DNA of 64,000 nucleotides from Nitrospira sp. (GTDB lineage: Bacteria > Nitrospirota > Nitrospiria > Nitrospirales > Nitrospiraceae). The translations under genes and the position numbers were made by a program. Where the stretch lies: NCBI GenBank assembly GCA_018242685.1, contig JAFEBM010000018.1:1-64000 (forward strand), given 5' to 3'. Below are positions 7,788 through 20,211 of this stretch, one piece after another. The notes under the pieces are model-generated. The model had not been told where the DNA came from. It did not search any database and worked only from the letters and a program-made list of their open reading frames with translations. How positions within the stretch are numbered: the first letter of the stretch is position 1; every line of letters starts with the position of its first letter.

Positions 7788-9176
7788 ATGACGACACCGT
7801 ACGACTCAGACACGATCCTCATTGCGGACGACGATCCGGTCATTCGCAGAAACCTGCATGTGCTCATGGAATCGGAGGGATATCACGTCGTGGAAGCAGC
7901 GGACGGCCTGGAAGCCGCCAAAGCACTGGAGGCTCTCTCCATTACCCTGGTCCTGCTCGATCTCAAGATGCCGGGACGCACAGGTTTGGATGTCTTGCGC
8001 GATCATCAGGACCGGCTGGAGGATACGCCGGTCATTGTCATCACCGCCTTAGGAGGAAGTAGTGCGGCCATCGAAGCGATGAAGCTCGGGGCCTATGACT
8101 ATATCACCAAGCCGTTCGATCTTGACGAGGTCCTCTTCACCGTTCGGCGGGCGCTGGAGCAGACCACCTTAGTGGCGCAAGTACGGGCATTGACGAGCCA
8201 CGGCGATCAGGCGGACTCACCCCACGATGAGCTGATCGGGCAAAGTCCTGCGATGCTTGCAGTGTTTAAAACCATCGGAAAAGTGGCGGCAACTCATGAA
8301 CCGGTATTAATCCTCGGTGAAAGCGGCACCGGCAAAGAACTAGTGGCAAATGCCATTCATCGCAATTCGGATCGCGCAGAGAAACCTTTCGTTAAGGTTA
8401 ATTGCGCCGCGCTCAGCCCGATGTTATTGGAGAGCGAGTTTTTTGGGCACGAACGCGGGGCCTTTACCGGCGCAGTCACGCGTCGGATCGGGCGGTTCGA
8501 ACAAGCGAGCGCGGGAACGTTGTTTTTGGACGAAATCGGCGATCTGGGCCTCGACTTACAAGCGAAACTTCTCCGCACGTTGCAAAGTGGACAGTTCGAG
8601 CGTGTCGGGGGTGAACAGACGATTCAGGTTGACGTTCGGATCGTTGCGGCGACAAACCATAACCTCTCTACGCTGATCGCCGAACATCGTTTTCGCGAGG
8701 ATTTATATTACCGTTTGGATGTGGTCACAATCGAACTGCCACCGTTGCGTTCTCGGCGTGGGGACATTCCTTTTCTCGCTCAACACATCATCCGGACGCT
8801 GGCGAAAAAATACAAGTGGCCGCAGTTGTCGATTTCTTCCGAAGCGGTGCAGCACCTCTCTCTTCAATCATGGTCAGGAAACATCCGCGAGTTGCAAAAT
8901 GTGTTGGCTCGGGCGGCCATCTTGACGAGAGGCCGTCTCATTCAGACGGAGGATCTCAAGGCCGGCGGATTGCCGTCTTCCAGCTCTGTTCAACCTTCGC
9001 CTTCTGAATCGGCATTCCATCTCAAGGAAATCCTTGCCGAAACCGAACGACGCGTCATTCAGGAAGCCCTGAATCATACGGCATGGAATCGCACGCAGGC
9101 CGCCCATCTCTTGGGCATCAGCCGACGGCAACTCTTCGACAAAATCCGCGAGTACGGCCTCATACGAAAAGTCTGA
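7788..9176 (+). CDS. NtrC-family sigma-54 activator
   Basis: 462 residues in the usual order: receiver domain with phosphoacceptor Asp58 and Lys108, AAA+ domain with Walker A GESGTGKE at 177-184 and the sigma-54-contacting loop GAFTGA at 224-229, and a C-terminal Fis-type helix-turn-helix ([16 protein letters not shown]). All hallmarks of a functional activator of sigma-54 polymerase are intact. It is the partner of the kinase just upstream. A -24/-12 type promoter at 9391-9406, between this gene and the RND operon, is its most likely target. Confidence 0.93.
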   Translation: MTTPYDSDTILIADDDPVIRRNLHVLMESEGYHVVEAADGLEAAKALEALSITLVLLDLKMPGRTGLDVLRDHQDRLEDTPVIVITALGGSSAAIEAMKLGAYDYITKPFDLDEVLFTVRRALEQTTLVAQVRALTSHGDQADSPHDELIGQSPAMLAVFKTIGKVAATHEPVLILGESGTGKELVANAIHRNSDRAEKPFVKVNCAALSPMLLESEFFGHERGAFTGAVTRRIGRFEQASAGTLFLDEIGDLGLDLQAKLLRTLQSGQFERVGGEQTIQVDVRIVAATNHNLSTLIAEHRFREDLYYRLDVVTIELPPLRSRRGDIPFLAQHIIRTLAKKYKWPQLSISSEAVQHLSLQSWSGNIRELQNVLARAAILTRGRLIQTEDLKAGGLPSSSSVQPSPSESAFHLKEILAETERRVIQEALNHTAWNRTQAAHLLGISRRQLFDKIREYGLIRKV

Positions 9177-9180
9177 CTGC

Positions 9181-9197
9181 TGAGAGGAATTCCCTCA
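9181..9197. promoter_or_regulatory. Imperfect palindrome after the activator gene
   Basis: TGAGAGGAATTCCCTCA: TGAG and CTCA flank the perfect core GGAATTCC with one unpaired base. It lies about 200 bases upstream of the candidate sigma-54 promoter, a usual distance for an upstream activator site, but it may equally be part of a terminator. Confidence 0.3.
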
Positions 9198-9390
9198 CCC
9201 TGGGAGATTTCTTCTCATCCCGCCAGGTCAAACTCCTGACAACGGGGGTGCAGCTGTTTCTCCTTGCTCCAGCTTGTGTCGCCTGTCTCGACCTCCTGTG
9301 GGCGAACAATTCTCAACAATCCAGAGGTTCGCGGCCTCTTTCGTAATGAAGCGGATCAGACTCAATCTCCCGCTGTCGCGAGCCGCCTCA

Positions 9391-9406
9391 TGGTCTATTG
9401 CTTGCT
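9391..9406 (+). promoter_or_regulatory. Candidate sigma-54 (-24/-12) promoter
   Basis: TGG, nine bases, TTGCT, with exactly ten bases between the GG and GC dinucleotides, as in sigma-54 promoters. The -24 side lacks the usual CACG after TGG. Transcription would start near 9418, giving a leader of about 30 bases before the RND gene ATG at 9449. The gene immediately upstream encodes a GAFTGA-bearing sigma-54 activator, which strengthens the call. Confidence 0.55.
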
Positions 9407-9448
9407 CCGTCTGTCTTTGGAATCACTGAATTCGGAAAGAGTTTCATC

Positions 9449-12400
9449 ATGTGGATTCTTTTTTCTGCCTTGCGTCGTCCTGTGACCATCATTGTGGTCA
9501 TCGTCGCGGTAGCGCTCTGTGCCGTCCTCGCCCTGTCCAGCATGCCCATCGACATCTTCCCCGACCTCGGATTGCCCGCCATTTACGTGATTCAGCCGTA
9601 TGGCGGAATGGCGCCATCCCAAATGGAAGCGTACCTGGTCTCCTTCTATGAATACCATGTCCTCTACATTTTAGGGATTGAACACGTTGAGTCCAAATCG
9701 ATTCAGGGCGCCGCGCTCATCAAACTCTTCTTTTATCCGGGCACTGATATGAACCAGGCATTGGCGCAGACGGTGGCCTACATCGACCGATCACGCGCTT
9801 TTATGCCTCCCGGCACATTGCCTCCGGACATCATCCGCTACGATGCCGGTAGCGCGCCTGTCGGCTATCTGGTGTTCCACAGCGAGACGCGCAGCGCCGG
9901 CGAAGTACAAGATTTGGCATTGTTTCGTGTACGGCCGCTGTTCTCCACGCTTCCCGGTGTTTCCGCGCCACCGCCCTTCGGAGGAAACGCCCGTACCGTG
10001 GTGATTCACGTCGATTCCGAGCGACTTCGGGCCTATCAAATGTCTCCGGAAGAGGTGGTTCAGGCCGTCAACAAAGGGAATGTGATTACACCGGCAGGCA
10101 ATGTGCGGATTCACAATCTCATGACGATCACCTCGCTCAATGCCGTGGTTTCCGATATTCAACAGTTCCGTGATCTTCCCATCCGAACCGGCGCAGGCCC
10201 CACGGTCTATCTCCGTGATGTCGGGTGGGTTGAAAATGGAACGGACATTCTGACGGGGTATGCGCTCTTCAACGGCCGACGGGCGATCTATATCCCCGTC
10301 ACGAAACGGGCGGATGCTTCGACTCTGGCGGTGATCAATCGAGTCAAGGAAGCATTGCCCAGCTTCAAAGCCGTTATCCCTGATGATATCGACATCTCGT
10401 TGGAGTTCGATCAGTCGGCGATCGTGACCAATACGATCAAGGCGCTCGGCATCGAGATTCTATTGGGGTCGTTGCTGACCGGACTGATGGTATTGGTTTT
10501 TTTGCGGAGCTGGAGGAGCAGCCTGATTGTGCTCTTGACCATTCCCTGTGCGCTGCTGGGGTCGGTCGTTGGCTTATGGGTTACGGGCCAGACGATCAAT
10601 ATCATGACACTAGGTGGGTTGGCATTGGCCGTGGGGGTGCTTGTTGACGCCTCGACGGTTGCGATTGAAAGTATTCATGCCCATCTCGGAAAGGCAATCT
10701 CTACCGCCCATGCGGTCATCGACTCCGGCGCCGAAACGATCGTTCCGCGCTTTGTATCGATGCTGGCCGTACTGGCGGTTTTCATCCCTTCGTTTTTCAT
10801 GACGGGAGTCGGTCGTGCCTTGTTCGTCCCGCTCGCCTTGGCGGTCGGGTTTGCCATGATAGCTTCATATGTTCTCTCCAATGCCTTCGTTCCAATCATG
10901 GCAGTGTGGCTGCTCAGTCATAAGCGACCAATCGAAGAGCGGGATGGACTCTTTGAGCGCGTCAAAGTCGGTTACGGTCGATGCCTGGAGGCTCTTCTAC
11001 CGCATCGCCGGCTCATTTTCATCGGGTACGCGGCCTGTGTCGCGATCGTCATTCTTGTCGTGGGGCAGTATCTTGGAGCCGAACTTTTCCCCACGGCAGA
11101 TAGCGGGCAATTTCAGGTTCGGCTCCGGGCGCCTGATGGGACGAGGATCGAACGAACGGAGGTACTCGCGAAGGAGGTGCTCGCCGCAATCCAGGAAGAG
11201 GCGGGACCTGACAACGTCAGGGCGACACTTGGGTACGTCGGTACCGTCGGTTCAAGTTACCCCGTCAACCTGTTGCATCTCTGGACCAGCGGGCCTCACG
11301 AGGCGGTGCTCAGGGTTGCCTTGAAACGAGATGCCGGAATTGCGGTGGAAGATTTGAAGGAACGTCTGCGCCGGAGTCTGCCCGATCACGTTCCTGGCAC
11401 GTCCTATTCGTTTGAAGCGGGAGATCTCGTCAGCGAAGTCCTCAGCCTCGGCGTTCCCACCCCGATCGAAATTGCGATCACGAGTCCGAACTTGGACCTC
11501 AACATGACGGTGGCCCGTCAGCTGATGGCCAAGCTGCGGGCCGTTCCGACGTTGCGCGATCTCCAATTCGGACAACCATTGGAATATCCGACCGTCGAGA
11601 TTGACTTGAGCCGGTTTCGCGCAGGGCAGCTGGGTGTCACGGTCGAGGATGTGGCACGTTCGTTGGTCGCGGCCACCTCTTCCAGTCGGTTTGTTCAGCG
11701 GATGTATTGGGCAGATCCATCGTCGGGGGTCGCCTATCAGATTCAGATCGAAGTCCCGCAGGAACAAATGGCTGGTTTGGAAGACGTCCGAAATATTCCG
11801 GTCATGCCTCCGATCAATGGGAATCCTTGGGTGTATGTGCGAGATGTGGCTTCAGTAACACAAGGCGCTATGCTCGGTGAATATGACCGACACAATATGC
11901 AGCGGATGATCACGATCACGGCCAATGTCGCAGGAGAAGATTTGGCAAGGGCCGCCAATCGCGTCACACAGGTCATTGTTGATCTGGAACAACTCCCTAA
12001 AGGAGTCATCGTGACACTTCGTGGCCAAGTCGCTCCCATGCGAGAAACGTTGGCGGGGTTGCGCACGGGTCTCTTGCTCACGATGGTGGTGATCCTGCTC
12101 CTGCTGGCCGGCAACTTCCAATCGTGGCGCAATGCGGGCATCGTGATGTCTACACTGCCTGCCGCCCTGGCCGGCGTGCTGGTGATGCTCCTCCTGACCA
12201 GGACGACCGTGAACGTGCAATCATTCTTAGGAGCCATCATGGCGATGGGAGTTGCGGTGGCTAATGCGATTCTTTTGGTGTCTTTTGCCGATACGCGATG
12301 GAGGGCCGGTTGCTCCGCGGCGACTGCCGCCATCGACGGCGCATGTGAGCGATTGCGCCCGATTCTCATGACCAGTCTGGCGATGGTCGTCGGCATGATT

Positions 12401-12628
12401 CCCATGGCGCTGGGACTCGGCGAAGGGGGTGAGCAGACGGCCCCTCTCGGCCGTGCGGTGATCGGGGGCTTAGTCGCTGCAACGCTATCCAGCTTGTTGG
12501 TTGTGCCTGCCGTGTTCGCTCTCGTTCATGGAGAACGAAAGGCAATAGACCCGTCGTTGCTGCCTGAGGCGACGCTGTCTACCGAGTCGGAGCCTATGGG
12601 TCACTCAGCCCAACAGGATCATCCATGA
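9449..12628 (+). CDS. RND efflux inner-membrane pump (HME-like)
   Basis: 1059 residues, the length of an RND pump. The N-terminal membrane helix ([19 protein letters not shown]) leads to the porter motif [16 protein letters not shown], with a second copy of the fold in the C-terminal half. In the fourth membrane helix the proton-relay motif reads [15 protein letters not shown]: one Asp followed by Ala, as in CusA-type heavy-metal pumps, not the DD pair of AcrB-type pumps. This points to the HME side of the family, though the substrate cannot be told. The ATG at 9449 follows GGAAAGAG; the coding frame overlaps the adaptor gene by four bases (ATGA). Likely driven by the sigma-54 promoter upstream. 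Confidence 0.88.
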   Translation: MWILFSALRRPVTIIVVIVAVALCAVLALSSMPIDIFPDLGLPAIYVIQPYGGMAPSQMEAYLVSFYEYHVLYILGIEHVESKSIQGAALIKLFFYPGTDMNQALAQTVAYIDRSRAFMPPGTLPPDIIRYDAGSAPVGYLVFHSETRSAGEVQDLALFRVRPLFSTLPGVSAPPPFGGNARTVVIHVDSERLRAYQMSPEEVVQAVNKGNVITPAGNVRIHNLMTITSLNAVVSDIQQFRDLPIRTGAGPTVYLRDVGWVENGTDILTGYALFNGRRAIYIPVTKRADASTLAVINRVKEALPSFKAVIPDDIDISLEFDQSAIVTNTIKALGIEILLGSLLTGLMVLVFLRSWRSSLIVLLTIPCALLGSVVGLWVTGQTINIMTLGGLALAVGVLVDASTVAIESIHAHLGKAISTAHAVIDSGAETIVPRFVSMLAVLAVFIPSFFMTGVGRALFVPLALAVGFAMIASYVLSNAFVPIMAVWLLSHKRPIEERDGLFERVKVGYGRCLEALLPHRRLIFIGYAACVAIVILVVGQYLGAELFPTADSGQFQVRLRAPDGTRIERTEVLAKEVLAAIQEEAGPDNVRATLGYVGTVGSSYPVNLLHLWTSGPHEAVLRVALKRDAGIAVEDLKERLRRSLPDHVPGTSYSFEAGDLVSEVLSLGVPTPIEIAITSPNLDLNMTVARQLMAKLRAVPTLRDLQFGQPLEYPTVEIDLSRFRAGQLGVTVEDVARSLVAATSSSRFVQRMYWADPSSGVAYQIQIEVPQEQMAGLEDVRNIPVMPPINGNPWVYVRDVASVTQGAMLGEYDRHNMQRMITITANVAGEDLARAANRVTQVIVDLEQLPKGVIVTLRGQVAPMRETLAGLRTGLLLTMVVILLLLAGNFQSWRNAGIVMSTLPAALAGVLVMLLLTRTTVNVQSFLGAIMAMGVAVANAILLVSFADTRWRAGCSAATAAIDGACERLRPILMTSLAMVVGMIPMALGLGEGGEQTAPLGRAVIGGLVAATLSSLLVVPAVFALVHGERKAIDPSLLPEATLSTESEPMGHSAQQDHP

Positions 12629-13707
12629 GGGCTCAAGGAAAGATGATTGTGGGTAGTCTCTTCTTTTTCGGACTTAGCGCAGGATTGATGATATTTCTCA
12701 CTTCATCGCCGTCAGAAGAGCGGACTAACCTAGACCGGCCGAAAGAACAGCGACGTACAATAGATGTGGTTTCTGTTCAGATCCGTACGCTCGAAACCAC
12801 CGCGCGCCTGCCGGGTGAACTCTTACCGTATCTGGCCGTGGATCTATATCCCAAGGTTGTCGCTCTCCTCGATTGGATTGGGGTTGATCGCGGAGATGAC
12901 GTCCAGCAGGGGCAGATACTAGCCCGTTTAACCGCGCCGGAACTCCGAGCACAGCGTGCGGAAGCGGAGGCGAAACTTCGTGCCGATCAAATCACGCTGC
13001 GGCATCTGCACGCAGCAGCCGAAACTCCAGGAGTTATTGCCGTGAACGATTTGGAAGTCGCTGAAAAGACCGTGGACGCAGGTCGTGCTCGTGTCACCGC
13101 ACTCAAAGAAATTGAGCATTACCTGATCATTGCGGCGCCCTTTGACGGCAGAGTCATTGAGCGGCAGGCGCATCCTGGCGCCCTCCTGACTCCCGGACAA
13201 GGAAAACCGCTATTTCGTGTAGAACAGCTTGATCGGTTGAGACTTGTCGTTCCTGTGCCTGAGGCGAACGCGGGTCAAATCGCTGAAGGTGTGGAAGTGT
13301 CCTTCACGGTGTCGGCCTATCCCGGCGAACGATTCACGGGAGCGGTGAGGCGCATTGCACGGTCGATCGATGCTAAGACTCGAACGATGCCGGTCGAATT
13401 AGACGTCGAGAATGAAAAGAAACGCTTGGCTCCTGGGATGTTCGCGGAAGTGGAGTGGCCTGTGCGTCGGCCACACGCCACCACGTTCGTGCCTGGCAGC
13501 GCAGTCGTGGCGACAACTGAACAGATATTTGTGATTCGGGTCAGCGGTGACGGGACCGTGGAATGGGTTCCGATCCAGCGAGGAGAAGTTATGGGCGATC
13601 TCCAGGAAGTCTTCGGAGACTTGAAGCCAAGCGATACGGTAGTTGTACGCGGCACCGACGAATTGCGACCAGGGACAACGGTTGTTGCACGATTGGCGAG
13701 ATTCTGA
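12625..13707 (+). CDS. RND periplasmic adaptor (HlyD/membrane fusion family)
   Basis: 360 residues. An N-terminal membrane anchor (residues 8-26) is followed by a biotinyl-lipoyl half ([27 protein letters not shown]), a short helical hairpin, the second lipoyl half ([19 protein letters not shown]) and beta-barrel and membrane-proximal domains. It would link the RND pump to the TolC-like channel across the periplasm. The start overlaps the pump stop by four bases, so the two are translationally coupled. No metal-binding His/Cys cluster of the CusB kind is apparent. Confidence 0.9.
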   Translation: MRAQGKMIVGSLFFFGLSAGLMIFLTSSPSEERTNLDRPKEQRRTIDVVSVQIRTLETTARLPGELLPYLAVDLYPKVVALLDWIGVDRGDDVQQGQILARLTAPELRAQRAEAEAKLRADQITLRHLHAAAETPGVIAVNDLEVAEKTVDAGRARVTALKEIEHYLIIAAPFDGRVIERQAHPGALLTPGQGKPLFRVEQLDRLRLVVPVPEANAGQIAEGVEVSFTVSAYPGERFTGAVRRIARSIDAKTRTMPVELDVENEKKRLAPGMFAEVEWPVRRPHATTFVPGSAVVATTEQIFVIRVSGDGTVEWVPIQRGEVMGDLQEVFGDLKPSDTVVVRGTDELRPGTTVVARLARF

Positions 13708-13847
13708 TGTTCTGCCGGGTAGGTGCAAGAGGTGAGCTTCGGGTTGCTCTCGAATCGGTGCTTTAAAGAAGACTTCGGTGAAGGCATAATAATTGACTTA
13801 TTTGCAGGCACTTCGGCGGAGCGTAAGCGGAGAAAGCGAGGGCGGAC

Positions 13848-15263
13848 ATGTCCCAATCGGCGATCGTCTGGATTCTCTTGATTATGTTAATGATGGATTT
13901 CACTGAAGGGCCCCGTACTGGGTATGGGCAAACGGCAGAGCTGCCTTCTTCTCCTCTTACGCTCGATCAAGCGATTCAATTCGGGATTGATCACTATCCC
14001 TCCGTCCGAGCTTCGCTTGCTCGTGTATCCGCCGCGAAGTCGGGCATTGATCTGACACGAACCGCCTACCTGCCGAGGGTGGACATCGGATACCAAGCCA
14101 ACAACGCCACATTTAATAATCTCTCAGGGGTCTTCTTTGAGAATCCCTTCACTCTTGCGGTAACCGGCCCGGATCTTGCGCGGAAGTCCTATGCCGGGGC
14201 ATGGGGAAGTGCCGGCGGTGTGGTGGCTGGGTGGGAGCCCTTCGATTTCGGATTGCGCGCGGCGAATGTTGACACGGCGCGAGCTGCCGAGCGACAAAGC
14301 GCGGCCGGCGTGAATTTAACGAAGTTGGATGTGAGCCTGGGGGTCGGCGAGGCATTTTTTACGCTGGCTATGGCGGAACAAACCGTGGAAGCGATGCAAG
14401 CGAATGTGGAACGCCGGCGCGTGTTTGCAGAGTCGGTCGCCGTTCTCGTGAAGAGCAAACTACGGCCTGGTGTGGATGCCAGTCGGGCGAAAGCTGAAGA
14501 AGCGATGGCCCGTACCCAGCTCATTCAGGCAGAACAGGCGCGCGAGATCGCACGAGCGATACTCGCGGAGACGCTTGGAGTCGCAGGTGAGCGCATTGCG
14601 GTGCAGCTGAGCCCCTTGCTTCAGCGGCCGGCATTTACCCCATTGCCCGAGCCGACTCCCTGGACCCATCCACTCGCCATTGCTCAGTCGGCAACGGCAG
14701 ATGTGTTCCGCAAGCGGAAGGAAGCGTATGACTATGCGTGGGTGCCGCGATTCGAGCTGCAGGCCGCGTTCTCCAGCCGAGGCAGCGGTTGGGACAACCA
14801 AGGCAACAGAACTGCCGGGGCCAGCGCATTATTCCCCGATGTTCCCAATTGGGCGGGTGGAGGGACGGTCACCTTTTCGCTCTTCGACTTCGCCTCCATT
14901 CGCTCCAAGCGTTCTATCGAACACCATCATGAACAGGCGGAACGCGCCGCTTACGACCAAGCGCTTCAGGCATTAACAGGGAAACATGCCAAAGCCGTCG
15001 AGATAGTCAAGGCAGCGCGGCGCGTGGCGGACAACACTCCTATCCAACTATCTGCGTCGCAGGACACCGAGACGCAGACCAGAGCCCGCTATCGCGCAGG
15101 GCTCGCGACGGTCGTCGAAGTGGCCGAAGCCCAGCAATTGCTCGTCCATGCCAGTATTGACGACGCGCTTGCCCGTCTTGGCGTGTGGCGTGCACTACTG
15201 GGATTCTCAGGGGCACGGGGTGACCTCCAACCGTTTCTTGCGCAGCTCCGCAGTACCATGTAG
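13848..15263 (+). CDS. TolC-like outer-membrane channel
   Basis: 471 residues. A signal peptide (WILLIMLMMDFTEG region) is followed by the two-fold repeat of an outer membrane efflux protein: LTLDQAIQFGIDHYPSVRA near the N-terminus and long heptad-rich helices in both halves, with LSASQDTETQTRARYRAGLATVVEVAEAQ-type conserved turn in the second half. It closes the RND-adaptor-channel operon, 140 bases after the adaptor gene. The ribosome binding site is GAGGGCGG just before ATG. Confidence 0.88.
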   Translation: MSQSAIVWILLIMLMMDFTEGPRTGYGQTAELPSSPLTLDQAIQFGIDHYPSVRASLARVSAAKSGIDLTRTAYLPRVDIGYQANNATFNNLSGVFFENPFTLAVTGPDLARKSYAGAWGSAGGVVAGWEPFDFGLRAANVDTARAAERQSAAGVNLTKLDVSLGVGEAFFTLAMAEQTVEAMQANVERRRVFAESVAVLVKSKLRPGVDASRAKAEEAMARTQLIQAEQAREIARAILAETLGVAGERIAVQLSPLLQRPAFTPLPEPTPWTHPLAIAQSATADVFRKRKEAYDYAWVPRFELQAAFSSRGSGWDNQGNRTAGASALFPDVPNWAGGGTVTFSLFDFASIRSKRSIEHHHEQAERAAYDQALQALTGKHAKAVEIVKAARRVADNTPIQLSASQDTETQTRARYRAGLATVVEVAEAQQLLVHASIDDALARLGVWRALLGFSGARGDLQPFLAQLRSTM

Positions 15264-15868
15264 GAGTCCTAACAGGCTGCGCAAACTCGCTCGTTCATCG
15301 GATAGAACCTGTAGAAAGCACGATTTCCTTGTAGAGCGGTGAGGTGCCCTTCAGTCTGGGCAGTCCGCCTGTCGCATCTTAGCGCCTTTATGTAACCTCT
15401 GCGGAGTTCGGAGCGACTAGAGATTCGAATGACACACCTGCCAGGCGTAGCCGTCCAAAATTCTCCGGAATAATGGGGCAACATAGCGCGAAGTACGCCT
15501 TTCATCATCAGCATCGCATTGACTCGATGCGGATCGGGCATGCATTCGCGAAGAAGGGAAGGCTCTGACGGCACAATCGGTGACTGGGGAGAAGCTTGTC
15601 GATTAGTCGGTTCGGTGGTTCGATTCAGACGTGAGGTGGTATCATGAGCCGCATTCTCGATCTGAGAGGTGTCGGAGATATCGTGAACCCACCTAAGTGT
15701 GAATTGAACGGATCTTGAGCAAGGGAATGGCGACATAAAAGGAACGCTGTTTCCGGATTAACAGTCGGAACTTGACAAGATGTATGCGGGACTGTACCAA
15801 CGTTGGCGACTTTCACATGACTATTGGGAAGCTCACAAAAATGATGAAAAGCTCTAGCAGGCAGCGGC
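15264..15868. other. About 600 bases without a supported gene
   Basis: No reading frame here looks like a protein gene, and no tRNA or repeat was recognised. A TTGACA at 15772-15777 with TACCAA 17 bases downstream (15795-15800) could be the sigma-70 promoter of the second RND operon, but the -10 box is poor. A minus-strand frame across 15269-15736 has no family-like features. Confidence 0.4.
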
Positions 15869-17098
15869 ATGTCTGAATCGATCCGCTTTGCGACCACATT
15901 GAAACGTTGGGTGCTCGGCCTGTCAGCGGCCTGTCTCCTTGCTCTGGGAGGGTATGCACTCCTGGCACAATCAGACGAGAAGCCATCGCGCGCCGGTCAG
16001 GCATCGGGAGGCGCACGCTCATTTCCGGTGGTGGTGGCAGGGGCAAAAACGGGTGATATCGGGATCTATCTCAACGGACTCGGATCGGTTATGCCGTTGA
16101 ACACCGTCAATGTGAAGAGCCGGGTCGATGGGCAACTTATGAAGGTGCTGTTTCAAGAAGGACAGCTCGTCCAGAAAGGAGAACTCTTGGCAGAGATCGA
16201 CCCGCGACCGTTCGAAGTACAATTGCTCCAGGCTGAGGGGCAGATGGCTCGCGATCGAGCGCAATTGAACAACGCGCGGCTGGATTTGCAGCGGTATAAA
16301 GGGTTGTATGAACAAGGATATGTTCCCAAGCAACAACTGGATACCCAGGATGCCATGGTGCGTCAGTTGGAAGGGATCGTGAAGGCCGACCAAAGCCAGA
16401 TCGACAATGCCAAACTGCAACTAGGCTATAGCCGCATCACAGCGTCCATCAGCGGGCGGGTGGGGTTGCGTCTGGTGGATCCCGGCAACATGGTCCACGC
16501 AAACGACAACAATGGCCTGCTGGTCATCACACAGCTCACGCCGATTGCTGTCGTCTTTGCCATTCCGGAAGATAGTTTGCCGGAAGTGTTGGAACGACTC
16601 AAAGCGGGCCGACGACTATCCGTTGACGCATTCGATCGGGAGCAGAAGAAAAAACTGGCCACTGGCATCCTGCTGACGGTCGACAATCAGATCGATCCCA
16701 ATACGGGTACCGTCAGGCTGAAGGCAGTGTTCCCGAACGAGGACGGCGCCTTGTTTCCCAATCAGTTCGTCAACGCCCGCTTGTTGTTGGAGGTGAAACA
16801 CGGAGTCACGGTCGTGCCGTCCGTCGCCGTTCAACGCGGAGCAACAGGGACCTTCGTCTATGTTGTGAATAACGACCGGACAGTGGCTGTCCGAACCGTT
16901 GCGGTCGGCGCATCTCAAGACGAGGACACATCGATTACCTCTGGTCTCTCGCCCGATGAATTGGTTGTGGTGGACGGCACTGAGAAACTCCGCGAAGGCA
17001 GCAAAGTCGAAGTGCGGAACAAGAACGACCAGCCTGTCAAAGGTCGTGACGCGCTCCCACCCGGACCCGAGATGCCGCAGCAAGGCGCCAGGTCGTGA
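15869..17098 (+). CDS. mdtA: RND periplasmic adaptor, MdtA-like
   Basis: 409 residues. It has a membrane-anchor or signal segment ([18 protein letters not shown]), then the MdtA order: lipoyl domain with [39 protein letters not shown], a coiled-coil hairpin with [18 protein letters not shown], second lipoyl part with [18 protein letters not shown], beta-barrel ([18 protein letters not shown]) and a membrane-proximal domain. The match to MdtA is close through these blocks. It is the first gene of an MdtABC-type operon and overlaps the next gene by four bases (GTGA). The symbol rests on resemblance and gene order. Confidence 0.88.
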   Translation: MSESIRFATTLKRWVLGLSAACLLALGGYALLAQSDEKPSRAGQASGGARSFPVVVAGAKTGDIGIYLNGLGSVMPLNTVNVKSRVDGQLMKVLFQEGQLVQKGELLAEIDPRPFEVQLLQAEGQMARDRAQLNNARLDLQRYKGLYEQGYVPKQQLDTQDAMVRQLEGIVKADQSQIDNAKLQLGYSRITASISGRVGLRLVDPGNMVHANDNNGLLVITQLTPIAVVFAIPEDSLPEVLERLKAGRRLSVDAFDREQKKKLATGILLTVDNQIDPNTGTVRLKAVFPNEDGALFPNQFVNARLLLEVKHGVTVVPSVAVQRGATGTFVYVVNNDRTVAVRTVAVGASQDEDTSITSGLSPDELVVVDGTEKLREGSKVEVRNKNDQPVKGRDALPPGPEMPQQGARS

Positions 17099-20000
17099 AT
17101 CCGTCCCGGCTCTTCATCATGCGGCCTGTCGCGACCGCCTTGTCGATGGTCGCCATTCTGCTGACCGGAGTGCTGGCCTATCGGCAATTGTCGGTCTCGG
17201 CCCTTCCCCAGATTGATTACCCCACGATACAGGTTTCGACCTTTTATCCCGGAGCCAGTCCGGTCGTCATGGCATCGTCGGTGACCGCGCCGCTTGAGCG
17301 ACAGTTCGGCCAGATGCCTGGTCTGAATCAGATGACCTCAACGAGTTCGAACGGCTGTTCAGTGGTGACGCTGCAATTCAGCCTCGATCTGAGTTTGGAT
17401 GTGGCCGAGCAACAGGTACAGGCTGGGATCAATGCCGCCTCCACATTCCTCCCGCGTGATCTTCCGAACCCGCCGATCTATAACAAGGTCAATCCGGCCG
17501 ATGCGCCGATCCTGACGTTGGCGCTGACGTCAAGTACGTTGCCGTTGTCTCAGGTCGAGGACCTGACCGAAACCAGGCTTGCCCAGAAAATCTCCCAGCT
17601 CTCCGGCGTGGGGCTCGTCAGCATCAGCGGTGGCCAGCGGCCGGCCGTGCGCATCAGGGCGAATCCCAGGGCTCTGTCGGCCTACGGACTGACGCTGGAG
17701 GATCTGCGCATGACCGTGGCCGCCGCCAACGTCAATCAGGCTAAAGGCTCATTCCATGGACCGCGGAGAGCCTCCATCATCAACGCGACCGATCAGTTGC
17801 TGTCGAGCCGCGAATACCGGCCGCTGATTGTCGCCTACCGCAATGGGGCGCCCATCCACTTATCCGATGTCGCCGACGTCGTCGACGACGTGGAAAACGT
17901 CAGGCAGGCGGCCTGGATGGACGAGACGCCGGCCGTCCTCGTCAATATCCAACGGCAACCGGGAGCCAATGTCATTGAAGTGGCGGACCGAATCAAGAAG
18001 ATCCTGCCGCAACTCCAGAGCGCGTTGCCGTCCGCCGTGCAGGTCACGATGCTGACCGACCGGACCACCTCCATCCGGGCATCCGTCCGCGATGTGCAGT
18101 TCGAGCTGATACTCGCCGTTGCCCTCGTGATCATGGTCATTTTTCTTTTTCTTCGTACCCTGTCGGCCACTGTCATTCCCGCCGTGGCGGTTCCATTGTC
18201 GCTCGTGGGCACCCTCGGCGCGATGTACCTGATGGGATTCAGCCTTAACAACCTGACCTTGATGGCGCTCACGATTTCGACCGGTTTCGTCGTTGACGAC
18301 GCAATCGTCATGATCGAAAACATCTCGCGATACATTGAACGGGGTGAGTCACCGTTTCAGGCCGCACTCAAAGGATCGGAACAGATCGCGTTCACGATTC
18401 TCTCGCTGTCCATCTCGCTCATCGCAGTGCTGATCCCGCTCCTATTTATGGGCGACGTAGTGGGACGCTTGTTTAGAGAATTTGCCGTCACGCTGAGTAT
18501 CACGATCGTGATTTCGGCCGTCGTCTCGCTCTCGGTGACACCGATGATGTGCGCCAGGCTGCTGCGCCACCGCCGCGAGGCGGAGCAGGGGATGTTGTAC
18601 CGCCGGACGCAACGGGCATTCGACCGCACCATCGCGGCCTATGGGTGGACGCTCCGATGGGTACTGAACCATCAGCCCGCCACGCTGGCAGTGGCGGTCG
18701 GGATGCTCCTGGTTACGATCGTGCTGTACATCGTCGTTCCCAAGGGCTTCTTCCCTGTGCAGGATACGGGCGCGATCCTGGGCATTTCCGAAGCGGCCCA
18801 GTCGATTTCGTTCGCCGCCATGGCCGAACGCCAGCAGGCGCTGGCCCGCGCCATCCTCGCCGATCCGGCCGTGGCCGGCTTGTCTTCCTTCATCGGCGTG
18901 AATGGGATCAACACGACGCTCAACAGCGGACGGATCCAGATCAACTTGAAGCCCGTTGCTGAGCGTAAGGTCAGCGTGCAGGACGTGATTGTTCGGCTGC
19001 AAGATCATGTGGGGAAAGTGGATGGCATCACCTTGTTCCTGCAGCCGATGCAGGATTTGACCGTCGAGGATCGTGTCAGCCGCACCCAGTACCAGTATAC
19101 GTTGGAAGACGCGGACTCGGAGGAATTGAGCCGATGGGCTCCCACGTTGGTCGAGGCGCTGCAGGCCTTGCCCGAATTGCGCGACGTGGGCAGCGATCAA
19201 CAGGACAAGGGGCTCGCGTCCCTCTTGGTCATCGATCGCAGTACCGCCTCGCGGCTCGGCATCACGCCTCAGCTGATCGTCGACACCCTGTATGACGCGT
19301 TCGGGCAACGGCAGGTCTCTACGATGTTTACCCAGCTGAACCAGTATCGCGTCGTGCTCGAAGTGATGCCGGAATTCCAGAACGGCCCGCAGGCTCTCCA
19401 GTTTCTCGACATCCGGTCGTGGACCGGGGGCCAGGTGCCGCTGAGCGTGTTTACCCAGTTCTCCGAAACGACGACCCCGCTGGCGATCAGCCGTCAGGGG
19501 CAGTTTCCAGCCGTCACCCTGTCATTCAATCTGGCCCCAGGAACTTCCCTCGGTGACGCCGTGGCGGCGATCGAACGAACGACGCAAGTAATCGGACTGC
19601 CGGCCAGCATCCGAGGGAGTTTTCAAGGCACCGCCCAGGCGTTCCAAGCATCGCTGGCGAACGAAACGTGGCTGATACTCGCGGCGCTCGTCACCGTCTA
19701 CATCGTGCTCGGGATTCTGTACGAGAGTTACATTCACCCGCTGACGATCCTGTCTACGCTGCCGTCGGCAGGGGTCGGCGCGTTGTTGGCATTAATGCTT
19801 CTCCAAACTGAATTCAGTGTGATCGCGCTGATCGGGATCATTCTCTTGATCGGCATCGTGAAGAAGAACGCGATCATGATGATCGACTTTGCGCTCGACG
19901 CGGAACGCAAAGAAGGAAAACCACCGGTGGAGGCGATCTACGAGGCTTGCCTGTTACGTTTCCGGCCGATCATGATGACGACGATGGCGGCTCTGCTGGG

Positions 20001-20211
20001 AGCGCTGCCGCTGGCCATCGGTTCCGGAGTCGGATCCGAACTGCGGCATCCCCTCGGAATCGCCATCATCGGCGGGCTTGTACTGAGTCAGGCGCTGACC
20101 CTGTACACAACGCCGGTCGTCTATCTCGTGTTCGATCGACTGGCGCGCCGCCTCCGTTCGCGGCGGTCTTCGATACCTAGGACGGAAGCGGTGACTTCCG
20201 ACACGAGATGA
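17095..20211 (+). CDS. mdtB: RND pump, MdtB-like
   Basis: 1038 residues, AcrB/MdtB-type inner-membrane pump. It begins [17 protein letters not shown], carries the porter motif [11 protein letters not shown] and the intact proton-relay pair in [15 protein letters not shown]. The C-terminal half ends with the repeated membrane bundle ([19 protein letters not shown]). The GTG start overlaps the adaptor stop and its own stop overlaps the next ATG by four bases. In MdtABC systems two different pump subunits assemble into a mixed trimer; the same is expected here. Confidence 0.9.
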   Translation: MNPSRLFIMRPVATALSMVAILLTGVLAYRQLSVSALPQIDYPTIQVSTFYPGASPVVMASSVTAPLERQFGQMPGLNQMTSTSSNGCSVVTLQFSLDLSLDVAEQQVQAGINAASTFLPRDLPNPPIYNKVNPADAPILTLALTSSTLPLSQVEDLTETRLAQKISQLSGVGLVSISGGQRPAVRIRANPRALSAYGLTLEDLRMTVAAANVNQAKGSFHGPRRASIINATDQLLSSREYRPLIVAYRNGAPIHLSDVADVVDDVENVRQAAWMDETPAVLVNIQRQPGANVIEVADRIKKILPQLQSALPSAVQVTMLTDRTTSIRASVRDVQFELILAVALVIMVIFLFLRTLSATVIPAVAVPLSLVGTLGAMYLMGFSLNNLTLMALTISTGFVVDDAIVMIENISRYIERGESPFQAALKGSEQIAFTILSLSISLIAVLIPLLFMGDVVGRLFREFAVTLSITIVISAVVSLSVTPMMCARLLRHRREAEQGMLYRRTQRAFDRTIAAYGWTLRWVLNHQPATLAVAVGMLLVTIVLYIVVPKGFFPVQDTGAILGISEAAQSISFAAMAERQQALARAILADPAVAGLSSFIGVNGINTTLNSGRIQINLKPVAERKVSVQDVIVRLQDHVGKVDGITLFLQPMQDLTVEDRVSRTQYQYTLEDADSEELSRWAPTLVEALQALPELRDVGSDQQDKGLASLLVIDRSTASRLGITPQLIVDTLYDAFGQRQVSTMFTQLNQYRVVLEVMPEFQNGPQALQFLDIRSWTGGQVPLSVFTQFSETTTPLAISRQGQFPAVTLSFNLAPGTSLGDAVAAIERTTQVIGLPASIRGSFQGTAQAFQASLANETWLILAALVTVYIVLGILYESYIHPLTILSTLPSAGVGALLALMLLQTEFSVIALIGIILLIGIVKKNAIMMIDFALDAERKEGKPPVEAIYEACLLRFRPIMMTTMAALLGALPLAIGSGVGSELRHPLGIAIIGGLVLSQALTLYTTPVVYLVFDRLARRLRSRRSSIPRTEAVTSDTR

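Noticed and set aside
15269..15736. 155-codon open frame on the minus strand
   Set aside because: No ribosome binding site, no family-like pattern and unusual residue composition; it fills an intergenic region upstream of an RND operon.
15264..15868. tRNA or small structured RNA in the 600-base gap
   Set aside because: No cloverleaf-like set of arms or other known RNA pattern was recognised by eye.
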